Below are positions 20,118 through 31,377 of a stretch of DNA of 64,000 bases, piece after piece. The position numbers and the translations under genes were made by a program. The notes below the pieces were generated by a model. It was not told where the DNA came from and did no database searches. It saw only the letters and a program-made list of their open reading frames with translations. Source of the DNA: Sphagnum compactum (lineage: Eukaryota; Bryophyta; Sphagnopsida; Sphagnales); the NCBI GenBank assembly GCA_965153455.1, contig OZ234499.1, positions 10,536,271 through 10,600,270 on the forward strand. The letters run 5' to 3'. Each line of letters begins with the position of its first letter. Position 1 is the first letter of the stretch.

Positions 20118-20118
20118 A

Positions 20119-23100
20119 TTAGGACTCTTTGGTTGAAATTGTGTTGTTGCCCAAGATTTTATTTTTGGGTGATGAGAAATAAACATTCACCACATGTGCT
20201 TATTGTTGCAGGAAAACATTAAAGTAATTGGGGATAGTATGAGAAATAGGAAACAAGGGGAAGAGGCCAGGAATGTTTTTTGAACCAAAAACAAAAACTA
20301 TAAACCAAGGTGTTCACTTCTATTTTTTTTCTGAATGTGTTTTTAATATATACTAATGTAAGTGCTAGTACACCCTAGCCAGAAAAAATTGGTTTATTTC
20401 ACCTATATTCACCCTAGTGAAAGAAGCCAAGGTCCATCACACTACACCTTTGGATTTCCTACATTGTGCATTGCAATTAGTGTCCATCAAATTTTGCCAA
20501 ACTTTATGACATTTTGAGATTGTTTTGGCATATGTTTCAAAATGGTTGAAAAACATGGGATTGAAATGACATTGGATGCCACAATGCCAATGACTTAAAT
20601 TAATAACAATGTTGCTTCAGTTTTTTACATTTTACATGCATGTCCATTAATATGTCCATGAATATTTGGCATTCAAGGTTTATGTTATTTTCTGGATATT
20701 TTGTCAGATATGTTTGGTGGAATTATGGAAAAACTTTGCAACTATTGTTGAATTTTTTAACATTATGGTTTATTCAACAATCCATTCAACATTGTTCATC
20801 AAGTCTCCTTACATTAATCTTCTTTTCTGATTTTCTTCTTATTAATACATTAGACTCCTAAAATCTTCACATTACTTGTCCAAGCGAACATCCTTGTAGT
20901 TCATGTATCATTAATAATCACAAGTTATGCTTCTACACCAATATATATATTTGGATCATTTTAAATTATCTGTTCTTACTAGATTGAAATCATGGTCGTC
21001 ACAAGAAAGCAATGAAAAATTGTTAATGTAAATTATTTTGTTGAAAGGTTTTTGTTTTCAAATGTTTGACCACAATTGATGTTGCATTGTTGTTGTAGGT
21101 GATTATAATTCAAGATTTGTAGCATTTGTGAAACAAACTTGCTTTGCTACAACAAAAAATGATGAAGGTACTTAATTAATTTTTCAATGACCTATAGTTG
21201 AAGCTTACAAACAAAGTCTTGTCTTATTATTATTACATGCTTGTATCATTAAGTTGTATGCAATCAACAAAAACCACACCCCGAGTTGGAATATGGAGCT
21301 AAAGAGGGGTAATGAAAGTGAGGAACCTAATATAAGTTGAAAATTTTGAAAATGTTCAATCTCTTCATTTGTCTCCTTTCTCCTCTAAGCAAATTTTTTT
21401 GTTGTGTTTGGTTTGTACCTATGTCAAAGGTGTCACAATTTCAAGTTTGGAATGTGTGCGTCGATGTTGCAATGGTTCTTGTTCTAACACATAGTCCTAG
21501 TTGTTAACAATATGTTTGGACCTATTTTTACTCGAGTCTTTTGTGAAAAAGTTATTTTTATTCTTGGGTTCATTAAGGCATGTTAAAGTAAAAGCTACAC
21601 AATTGTTTCTTCCAAAAAGAAGGGTAAATTGAAGTGTCATTGAAATTTTCAAGGATTTTTTGCATTTGTTCTTGCACTTCTCTTCACATTTTTTAATGAT
21701 GTTCTTAATGGATTGTTGCATAGATGATGATGTAAAAATTAAGGGATGAAAATTAATGTTTTTGGCTATTGCATCAATATAATTTGTTGGCCACTAACTA
21801 AAGTCCCATTGAAGGCAAAAACATCTACGCTTCATTTGAAGTTTGGTGGATTAGATTTTGGAAAAAAGTTTTATGAGTCTATACATATGACAAGAATCAA
21901 ATTCCCAACACATGGGCATTATAAAGAAGGGAACCCCATCATGAAAGCAATTTGACCCACATTAAAAACTATAATTAACAATTATAGTTTCAAAATATAA
22001 TGTTAAGTAAGATTTTACCCCATCTTTAAAAAAGTCCTTAAACATCATGAAATAGACCTATGTGATGACATGTAAGGTGATTAAACAAATAATTAAACAA
22101 ACTTTGTATGGAAAAAAACCACAAACTCCACATCCCTTCTTGGTGCAACTCCCATTGATGTTTTATGTTTGTGTATCACAACTAAACTCCATCTAGAACA
22201 TATGCCACTTAGGCCACATTAGACCCAAACCACTTATGCCACTTGTCCTAGATTTATTATAACAAGATCTCAAACAAAAAAAAAAAATTGTTTTTTTTTC
22301 CTTTTTTCTTCATCATTAGCAACACATTAGGCTACCATTTTACAAGTCAATAACACATGTATGAGTAGTTTAGGATTGGGAATAATTAGGTATTAACTAT
22401 TAACAACAGACCTTCTAATTCTATTTTATATATCCATTAGTTGAACTGGTGGCTTGTGGCATTTGAAAAAAAACATAGCCTTGAAGCCACACCGTTCGCC
22501 GATATTCAAGATCTCAAATGAAATCTTAAGGCCTAAAGTTCTTGCTTTCAATGTTATGTTTCTATGTCTTTCTAGGCTAACATCAAATTTTGTAAGGGGT
22601 GGTAACATTGTTGTCTTCATAAATTGTTTCTCTTTTAATGTTGGTGTGAAGAGGTTTATTTTGTTTTTTTTGTTGATGGGTCCAAGGACTCTAATAAAAG
22701 CCACACCCACCCCTTTATACCTGTGTTTTTTCACTATTTTTTTTCAAATATTCTTGAAATCTTTTCAATACATCATTTTTTCTTTAATTTAGAATATTCA
22801 AAAATTTAATGGTATTATGTTAAGGTTTATACTTTAAAAATTTCAAAACTATGTCATTTTAAAAAATTCAAATTGTATTTTGTGTTTTTTTACTATTTAA
22901 TTGCCACTTAAAAGCATTGGTTACATATCATAAAAAATGTTTTCGTGTATTTTTGTTGATTAAATGTTTTTGGATATGTATACCAATATATTGAAAATAA
23001 CCTTGCATAAAAACAAGTCCATTTGTAAGACTTTTCTTTTTTTATAATTTGAAATTCACAAAATTATGTAACATTTTTATGCCTACCTTTTTTATGGAGT

Positions 23101-23740
23101 TTGGAAGTCTGCAAGGGAGTACCTTGCACTAACTGGGAGCCGCTTAGATGGAGCAGAAATGCTTGCTTGTGGGCTTGCAACACATTTTGTTCCTCTTGAA
23201 GTTTTACTCATCTTTGATGTTTGCTTGAGTGAAATTAGATTGCAGATTTCCTGCACATGGCATGTACATGTACATGATAGTCCATTTTGGTATAATCCAG
23301 TGTTGGGTAGCTACTAGGGTTTTTTGCTTGGTATATAGACTGGTGGGTATTGCTCATGGTATGAAAGAACTAACTAGATTGGTATCACCTGAAGCAATGC
23401 CAACCTCATACCAGTACTTACCTAGTATTGACTTGAGGTAATACCAATTTAATACCTTGGCTATATCAATCTCAATATCAGGTCTATATCTGCCACATCC
23501 AACCAAAAGTCAGCCTTGTTTAGATTCTCATATCAATATCAGGTTGGTAGCAAAAGTTTTTAAAAGATCCAATACAAGTTCCAGCTGGTATGTTTGAAAG
23601 TTGATACCCACCCAACACTGGTACAAACCTTGTAAATGAGTTTGCTGTTTTTTTGGAAATGGGGAATGGGATGGCAAAGGCTACCATTGCTTGAGAAGCA
23701 GTTGTATGAGTTGACGACACGAGACTTAATTACAACGAGT
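20119..23740. other. Gene-poor AT-rich stretch
   Basis: I see no gene or recognisable element here. Open frames are short and not supported by domain signals. Confidence 0.5.
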
Positions 23741-24113
23741 GTTGTGACCTGTGGCTACGCCACTCCAGTCACCCGTGGCACCTCGTCCGGCCCCCGGCAG
23801 CGGCTGCCCTGGCCGCTGTTTTTTTGGCCTCTCTGAGGACCTCGTTTCAGGTCCCCAACGACGGGTTTTCTTTCTGAGGACCTCGTTTCATGTCCCCAAC
23901 GACGGGTTTTTTTTCTGGGAACCTCGTTTCAGGTCCGTCTCGAGGTTTGGACCGAGTACTGGTCACCTCGCTTCATGGCAATTTCTAAGAATTTGCTTTT
24001 CAAAGATGTTTCCCAATTGCTCTAACTGCCGCCAGTTCCGGCGTAATGTTAAAACGCAGAACGTCTTGTGACACACAGACGAACACACACCACTGTAGCT
24101 TTTATATATAAGA
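23741..24113 (-). mobile_element. GC-rich Helitron-like non-autonomous element
   Basis: A GC-rich island in AT-rich DNA. The minus strand begins TCTTATATATAAAAGC at 24113, preceded by A, and continues with GTGTGTGTTCGTCTGTGTG. This is the same layout as the starts near 9486 and 10140. A perfect hairpin GTGGC-TAC-GCCAC lies near the left end (about 23750-23762), but I could not find a CTRR terminus, so the left border is approximate. A 41-bp tandem repeat (units at 23833, 23874, 23915; GACCTCGTTTCAGGTCCCC) is inside. No coding sequence. Confidence 0.4.
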
Positions 24114-25179
24114 TAGAAAACATTTTGAATGAGTTCAACAACCCAACAACTACTCCTAGAGAAAAGAACATTCTCCATAGGTGCATAATTTTTCCATTTA
24201 AATAGATGATAGCAAAAAACTTTGTTGGGTGCTTTAAGATTTAAGGTTTAAACTTTAAACCCTAAACCCTAAATGTCTGGGGGACACTGCACTCATAATC
24301 AAAGGGGTTGAATAAGTATTTTTCTCCATCTCGAACAAATGATGTACAAGGTTGATTTACACATTCTTCTGTTTTTTGCAAAACCGATGCAATCAATAAG
24401 ATCTTCAACAAGGATAATGTGGAAGACATATTGGCAGCTCTTGTATGTGCAAATTCTCAAGAGTTTGATTTTTTGTGTTACTCTTATGCTCTCAGTTTTT
24501 TTTTTTGGATCCCCTATTTGTTGTCATTATTTTCTCCACATATCTATTTATTCCTTTTGAATAAAGGACTTTTTTGGGAGTAATGGGTGTTGGCATTGAT
24601 TGTTACATGAGGCAAAATTTGAGGAATCTGATGAGGATTGGGCAAAAGACTTGATCAAAATATTCAAATGGTCATCCTTGATGGGTCTAAAAGTAACACT
24701 TGTTTCAGTAATAATGATAATGAGAAAATCACATCACACATAACAATAGTGCTAGCTTCAATTCCTTATGTGTTATAGCAAACAACATCTACTTTGCAGT
24801 CCTTAACAAAACTGCATGCTCATTGTTATAATAATTTTTTTGCTTACTCTAAAATATATTTTTTAAAAACCTTTTGAAAAACAATTTTGGAGAAGGAAAA
24901 AAAAAGTCTGTGAAATTGTTGTTAGATTATTATTATTTATTTTGGATCTTGTGAAAGTTTAATTCTTTTGGCATGAGGACAAAGTTGGATGATTCTTTTG
25001 GTCTACTTTATTTACTTATGATGAACCTATTTACATGACTAATGTTCTTTTTGTTGTGAATGTTACAAATTCGGTAAGCATGCAACAAGATGTTGCAGGA
25101 GTGCTTGCGCATTGAATGCTAACTCATAATCAATGCTTTATGTGGCACAATTTCAACTAAACATGTCTCTTTCATCCAG
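24114..25179. other. Gene-poor stretch
   Basis: No gene recognised. A short AAACCCTAAACCCTAAA run near 24255 is telomere-like but only two units long. Confidence 0.5.
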
Positions 25180-25546
25180 AGAAGAAGGTTGTGGTTGTTT
25201 GTGGTGATGGAGGCTTCATGTTAAATTCTCAGGTAGGATTCCAGTCTTTCTTCCCATTAGGTCCTAAAGTTAAGAAGTGGGCATTGGAAATGTTTATAAT
25301 TTAGATAATTCTCTACTTTCCCCTTTGTCCCATTGTTGAACTTTTGGAGTGAAAATGAGTTGTAGACCTTTTACAAAAGCTTGAAAGACTAGGCAGAAAA
25401 AAGGAATTTTGCTAGGAGCTAGTAGGGGCATTGCAATGTGTGATAGAAAAGTTTATTAAACATTTTGATGGTTTTTGCAAGAGATGGAGATAGCAGTGCA
25501 TTTTGATATCAACTTGACCATTGTTGTTCTAAATGACAATGGCTTT
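25180..25546 (+). pseudogene. Fragment of a thiamine-diphosphate (acetolactate synthase-like) enzyme
   Basis: Exon A (25180-25232) follows a TTCATCCAG acceptor, reads KKVVVVCGDGGFMLNSQ and ends at a CAG/GTAGG donor. Exon B reads EMEIAVHFDINLTIVVLNDN from 25481. Together they match the ThDP-binding motif (GDG...NDN) of the acetolactate synthase-like family, whose usual text is GDGGFLMNSQELETAV...NDN. The intron before exon B ends CAA instead of CAG, so the acceptor is broken. After NDNGF the protein runs directly into an AT-rich minisatellite. No other exon of the gene was found nearby, so this is a relic or transposed fragment. Confidence 0.65.
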
Positions 25547-25770
25547 TCAGTTTTCAATATTCAAACATTTCAATTTTCAATTTTTCGTACTCAGACATTT
25601 CAGTTTTCAATATTCAGACATTTCAGTTTTCAGTATTCAGACATTTCAGTTTTTAAAATTTTAAATTCTTTCCAGACATTTCACAAAAAGATTTTAAATT
25701 TCAGTTTTTAGTTTTCAACTTTTAGTATTCACACATCCAAATTTAGACATTTCAATTTTCAAGTTTTCAA
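25547..25770. repeat. Degenerate minisatellite of CAGACATTTCAGTTTTCA units
   Basis: Short units of about 18-23 bases containing ACATTTCAGTTTTCAATATT recur from about 25553 to 25765 with variation. They replace the expected continuation of the thiamine-diphosphate enzyme fragment. Confidence 0.7.
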
Positions 25771-26804
25771 AATTTTAAATGCCACACATTCCATATACTA
25801 TAGTAAGTTGGTAGGTTTGGCACATGCCTCCCAAACAATTAATTATTTTTGAATATTCAATTTCAAAAAATAAAATACTCCTAAAAATTCTTTAATTTCC
25901 TTCCTAAGGAGTTGGTCTTAGAAATAAAATATTGATCATGGTCATAGAACATTGAGCAGAGCCATTACACAATGAGCTGCTTATTTTAGAAGCATCTTAC
26001 ACAATTAACAAATTACAACTTTTTGCTGTTATTTTTCTTCACTTCATTTTCACTTTTTTGCAATCTCAGGGCCACTTCCTCCCGGCAACAAGGGGGCCTT
26101 TGTCCCCTAAATGGCTCATTTTTTTATTAAACTTCAAGGAAACTCCAAACTTTGATTAAGTTTCTTCTTCTTCTTTTCTTCTTCTTTTTGATTTATTGCT
26201 CTATCTCTATGTCTTGTTCTTTGAAATGAAGTCTTTGAGTTTCTTGGTTTTTTGGGTTATATAGGTCCTCTACCAAGTGCATTTAGTATTATTGTGTGGC
26301 AAAATGTCCAAGTTGCAACAAACAAACATATGATGGGCGGCTGCCAGTTTTAACTATGGATTTTATCCTATTGCTCTGTAAGGATTGCTTATTGTCAACT
26401 TTTCCCAATTGGGTCTGTGGCGGTCTTTATCTTTTGGCAGGAATTTTGCACAAATGTTAAAATATTCAATAGAGTTACCCATAAGGTATTCAGGATACAG
26501 CGTTATGGACTTCAGATCTCTCTTTGGTCAAAGGAGACGATGTGTCTTTAGGGAGGAATTCGTCAAATTCTCCTCACCAATGCATTTTGTTTTTGGTCAC
26601 ATTTGGTCTCAAATTTTGATTTGCTAACAAAAATTTAATTTAGCAGTTGGTTTTTGTTGACTCCATTTCCTCCTAATTCCTTCTTGGGATGCTTGCTACT
26701 GATGCAACGTCAGAAAATTGACAAACAAAATGAAAAACACTGGCCTGCAGCCTTCAGGAGATACAACATTATTATTATTGTTATTATTATTATTATTATG
26801 GTTA
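25771..26804. other. Gene-poor stretch with (TTA)n microsatellite
   Basis: No gene recognised. A TTA/ATT trinucleotide run occupies about 26768-26799, directly left of the MULE-like element. Confidence 0.5.
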
Positions 26805-27234
26805 GGAAAAATTTTAATTCACACCTTTTTTGGTTAAATTCACACCCTTCGCGCGTCCAATTTTATGCAGATTAAACTTTAAGAGTATGTTCCTTTATCA
26901 GTTCAATTACTTCTGCGGGCAAGTTCTCGAGTTGTGCCCTGATTGACCACAGACCCCACACTTTCGTCCTTCCACGTATTCAAAGTGAGACTTGTCTCTA
27001 GTCATGCTTGTCTTGTTCTTAGAGCCTGCAGGTCTGTCGCGTTTCTTGTCGCGTTTCTTGACCACGACTAAGGGCTCTTGAACTTGAACATCAGGCGTAT
27101 CCAGGACCTGATTGAGGCGGGCAATCAAACTGCCTGCTCGAGGATTCCCATTATCAAGTACTTGCTGCATATAATCGGACGCACAAAGAAAGGGTGTGAA
27201 TTTAACCAAAAAAGGTGTGAATTTAAACTTTTCC
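26805..27234 (-). mobile_element. 430-bp internally deleted DNA transposon (MULE-like) with 44-bp TIRs
   Basis: The left end starts GGAAAAATTTTAATTCACAC and continues CTTTTTTGGTTAAATTCACA; the right end is its reverse complement with only a couple of mismatches over about 44 bases. Flanks TATGGTTA and TATTGTTA are an 8-bp target duplication with one mismatch. The interior keeps only the C-terminal part of a transposase. Mutator-like elements have long terminal repeats and 8-9 bp duplications, which fits; a FAR1-like origin of the coding part is also possible. Confidence 0.75.
26907..27209 (-). pseudogene. C-terminal transposase fragment with CCHC zinc knuckle
   Basis: The open frame runs from inside the right terminal repeat (no true ATG) to a stop at 26907. 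It has a basic hinge (KKRDKKRDRPAGSKNK) and ends CGVCGQSGHNSRTCPQK, a C-x2-C-x4-H-x4-C zinc knuckle typical of the C-terminus of plant MULE transposases and FAR1-type proteins. The nuclease core is missing. It fills most of the 430-bp element. Confidence 0.7.
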
Positions 27235-27710
27235 TATTGTTATTTTATTTTAATTTTGGTTTGTTCCTTTAGGGAAGGATGGCATCACAGGAAACTTTTA
27301 CAGAGTTTGAAACCCAAGCACCTAAGTTACTTCCATGGCTCCTCTTGGGTCTTCTTTGTGTGTCAGGGGTAAATAATTCAACACTTTTGTCCTTTATTGC
27401 CTAAGCACAAAACATTAGGTTTTAAGAAATTAATAGGTATTAGTAGTATAAATGTTCAATCTTGCTTATTATGAGTAAGGTGAAAATGTGCGCCATACTG
27501 ATGGCCAAGCATGAGGCAAACATTATCATAAGGCTTAACAGGCCAGGGTGAAGTGCCTTCAGTGAACCAGCACCCACTTTTGTAGGCCATGGTAAAAATC
27601 CCAAAATCCATTTAAATTATACAATACAGATATGATATATCCCATGATTACACTAAATTGGGATCTTTGAATTCAAATTCAACAGTTTTTGGGCTTAACA
27701 TGGCCACTAA
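27235..27710. other. Spacer holding one end of the AACCAGCACCC repeat family
   Basis: No gene. At 27541-27590 lies GGCCAGGGTGAAG ... CAGTGAACCAGCACCCAC, which reappears inverted at 28096-28135 as GCTGGTTCACGTGGCCAGG. The pair could be terminal repeats of a roughly 595-bp element into which the MITE at 27711 inserted. Confidence 0.45.
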
Positions 27711-28076
27711 GAGCATCTCCACCGGTGCTCAGTATGTCACTGGATAATAAAATTAAATGTCTACGTTTAGCTGTTTTTTTGGGCAACCCCACCAGTAAAA
27801 CTGTAACCGGAACTACACATAGGGGGGGAGTACTAATAGCAAACCACCTGGACCAATCATTATCTTCGACCAATCAGAAATGCTGAGCCGCAGTCAGGTC
27901 CAATTTATTACACTCTTTTTGGAGGTGCACAACTGTGTTAGGCCCTTTACCGACCACGGCAAGCTGCATGAATTTGGTGCAGAAAAACCAAATTTCCTGA
28001 GCTAAACCGGCACATTTTGAATCAACAAATTGTTTTACTGTCTGGAGTCACATACTGAGCCCCGGTGGAGATGCTC
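27711..28076. mobile_element. Harbinger/Tourist-type MITE with TAA target duplication
   Basis: The left end GAGCATCTCCACCGG and right end CCGGTGGAGATGCTC are terminal inverted repeats, extended by CTCAGTATGT / ACATACTGAG. TAA flanks both sides (27708-27710 and 28077-28079), the usual 3-bp duplication of PIF/Harbinger elements. It is 366 bp and non-coding. A relative is at 63203-63505. Confidence 0.85.
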
Positions 28077-28136
28077 TAAGAGGCCTCACTTAAAAAGGTA
28101 AAGGTACCAATGTGACTGCTGGTTCACGTGGCCAGG

Positions 28137-28585
28137 GCCAAATTGTCAACCATGTTGGGAAGTTACTTGGACAGACAATGGTGGATAATATTAAGCCTTT
28201 TTGGTTCATTGCATTCCCAATGGCCATTCCCCACACCGGGAACAGCCATTGGGAACACGATGAACCAAAAAGGCTCCAATTAACAATATATTTCTTCTTT
28301 ATCATGTGGTTGCCAAGGGGGGTAATATGGTGGAAATAGGCTGAGATAAGAAAGCTGCCTGCTATGAAGAGATCCTGTGATCAATTGCAGGCACTCATGT
28401 GCTCCATTATGAAGCATTTTTGGCCATGGTGCACCCTGGAAATGGGTATTGCAACACCACCAACCTATAGGTATTTCAAAATTCTTCTCCAGAAAGATTT
28501 GAGGCATGGGAGCAAAGAATCAATCTCATCTACCACCATCTGTCCAAGTAACTTCCCAACATGCTTGTCATTTCCCCTTGTCTAG
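28137..28585. repeat. Inverted repeat with internal 82-bp fold-back
   Basis: The outer arms share CATGTTGGGAAGTTACTTGG at about 28151-28170 and, inverted, at 28546-28565. Inside at 28194-28275 a second fold-back has 38-bp arms (AGCCTTTTTGGTTCAT ... TTCCCAATGGC) around a short loop; the five arm differences are all transitions. It is non-coding; a fold-back transposon is the simplest reading. Confidence 0.75.
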
Positions 28586-31377
28586 CCTTTAACATAGATA
28601 GATCACAAGGTGCTAGGACAAAAAGGCACCTTTCCTCTACAAGAGGCTTTTTAAGAACACCCACTTAAGGTGTGAGAGTGAGAGGCCTCTAATAGGTATA
28701 AGGTTCCTCTTGCACAATACCACCCAATGATCTCCATATGTTTGGTTGGTAAGCCCATGGATGTGGGGAATTACCAAAATTGCAAGGCTTTGTAACCAAT
28801 AGCGATGAGGAGATTTGACGCCAAATGGGAGGTGAAAGTTGGCTCAAGAGAACATGACTTTAATGAAACTTTAAACTATAAGAGAGTTCTAATTACCCAT
28901 TAATTTTCTGTTTGTTATCTTGGAGTGGTGATTTGGCCAATAGCTAGTACAAATTGTCACAAACAAATTGGGGTTTCCTGTTCTAAAATCACATAGTTTC
29001 TTTGAATGGGCTGACAACTAAAATCCATATAGCATACATGGTTTTTTTAATCCTCCCAATATCGTGATATTAAAAAAATTCCGATTTCTCTAAAAATATT
29101 TTTAAAAATTACACTACAAAAAAATTCCAAAATTTTCCCAATGTTTTGATTCAAAAAACAACAAAATTTATTTTTAAAAATGCTGGTAGCATGGTGTGAA
29201 TATTACGAGGGTTAGACGTTTTCATTGAAATACCTTAACCACTGGGCCATATCAGTCTGGGAACTTACAAATGTAAACTAGTAGGATAATTGGTCAAATT
29301 TTTTAAATGTCCTCATTATTGCATCGGGCAAGAAAATCAACAAACCTTAGGTCAATTAGCCATACAAGTTGTTGCTCACTTGCCCCCTCCCAACTATAAT
29401 TGGGAGCGTTGCTTATACTATCTGCCACCTGGTTGATTGACTCCAAAAGCTTCCCACCCCCTCCCTTAGAGCTTGCATGTCTTACTTTCATCAAACCACC
29501 ATTAACACATAAACATAACGACAGTGCAAATTGAAGTGAGAATACATGTTGAGACATGTTTCTCAACAGTGATAGATAAAAAAGTAATCAGTGATTTGCA
29601 TTGAGAATACTAATCATCTAAATGACTTGGAAGCATCTGTGGAGTCTACCTGCAGTGTTAACTATGTTACAGTAACTGTTATGGTACTTAAAGAAGTGAC
29701 CACCTCTGAAAACAGATGGTAGCACCTGTGGGTTGTCCCATGTGAGACAAGCTACTCGATCATTCCTAGTTGGCAGATTGAAAGTTGCCCCATTTCTACA
29801 TGCAATATTTTGGTCATCGAGAGAGATGTCATGGACAAATAGTGTCTTGTTATGCACAAGTTTCCGGAATAGACAATCTCAATTCGACTACCATATTGCC
29901 TAGACTTTGTTACATTATGAGATCCACTACAACCAACCTACCACATGGGTGTTGTACATTTCCAACAGTCATCTACACAATTCTGCACACATGATATCAA
30001 TAACTACAAACTAATTCTGGGAGACATCATAGAAGATTTAGCTTAGAATGATTGAAACTAGATTTTCAAAGAACAAAGCAATAAATTGGAAACAAGCAAT
30101 ACCTCTTCCTTCCATATGTTTTACAAAGGCCCTTTATGGTTGGGGATTAGTAAAATCCAAATGCTCCTTTCTTGGCCCTTAAATGTTTGGAATAAACAAA
30201 TCAAGAATTAACCACCACCATGATGCTAATGTCTTAGAATACTGCTGTAATGTTAAATTTGTAATCTGTGTATCATAATCTTATAACCACTGGTAGCATT
30301 ACATGTGGTGGATATGGAGGCAATAATGTCATATGTCGAATCTTCCACTTTCATCATTTAAAAAATATTGGCTTATCTTACACTTTGGTTGATTTGATTT
30401 GGGTGTAAAACATAGGATATCCAAAGTTTAAAATAAGCCAGGTATAGGATAATTAGTTAATCTTCAGACATTTGGAGTACTATGTGCACATATGATGTAT
30501 GGCCATGTTTCATACAAGTGCATGCATCCATGAGACATTCTAATCCCATTAAGGGAAGTTTTCAATTTGAAGTCTGAACCTACCATAAAGGGCAGAGTCA
30601 TCGCACAATGAGCAGAGCTTATTTCGCTTGGAATCAATTTGAGAAAGAAAGCAGCACCCAATTCTTCATTTTAGTTTATTCATTACAAAACCCAAAAAGA
30701 GAAAAACTGCAACGATATATATTATGATAAAGATAGTCATAGAAATTGCATTAGTATAAGAGTCAACAGAGGGTTGTATAAAGTTTTTTTTCAGGGTATT
30801 AAGAGAACATTCACATCCATAATGTACACAAATTTGATAAACCATAGATCAAGCATTTAGCAAATAAAATTTGGAGGTCATATTACTAATCTAAATTAAA
30901 GATAAGCTCTGACCTTAATAAAATGTGCATAATAGTTACACAACATCCTAATAGTTTATAATAGGAACGATGAGCTTTGTACTGTTAAAAGCTTGGGCTC
31001 AATGAAGCCCTAAAGAGTAATTAGCTAATCTTCCAGTACTATTTTTTTGATGTTAGGCAGAATGTTAAAAAGGATGATTATCTGTTTTGCACACTGATAT
31101 CCAGGACAATTATCATGGGCAGGCCATAGTAATGATTGATCCATGAGATTCAAAACAGACTCCTCAAAAGCGACTCCATCCAAAGAAACTCTACCCTCCA
31201 GGACTCTGCATGTGGACTACATGCAGCATTCACCAGAAGCCAGTCCTATCAAATGAACACCCAGGAGTTCGATTGTCATACTAAATGGGTACTGTTCACA
31301 TCTGCCTGTCTGCTGCACCGCATGATATCAGTGCAACTGTAAGTATACCCTTCACCTTGCAATTCAATCATTTGGGT
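28586..31377. other. Gene-poor stretch downstream of the CCDC57-like gene
   Basis: No supported gene or repeat. The last few hundred bases may be 3' untranslated sequence of the neighbouring minus-strand gene. Confidence 0.5.

Larger units (their letters stand above)
11241..20118 (-). mobile_element. Large, apparently autonomous Helitron with captured exons
   Basis: The 5' end on the minus strand starts TCTATATATATAATATCG at 20118, preceded by A, as expected for A/T insertion. The element contains an intact Rep/helicase (12206-17041), three exon fragments of host genes upstream of it (17100-18750) and a 487-bp tandem duplication of its 5' end. The 3' boundary is uncertain because 3'-end sequence (CACxGTGAAGTCCC) occurs at about 11241, 11711 and 12087. 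The copy at 11706 ends CCACTAC instead of CTAG. The true end may be at 12085, 11706, 11241 or, counting nested segments, 9487. Helitrons move by rolling-circle replication started by the Rep domain. Confidence 0.7.

Noticed and set aside
24240-24275. Telomere-like CCCTAAA units
   Set aside because: Only two to three units; too short to call interstitial telomeric DNA.
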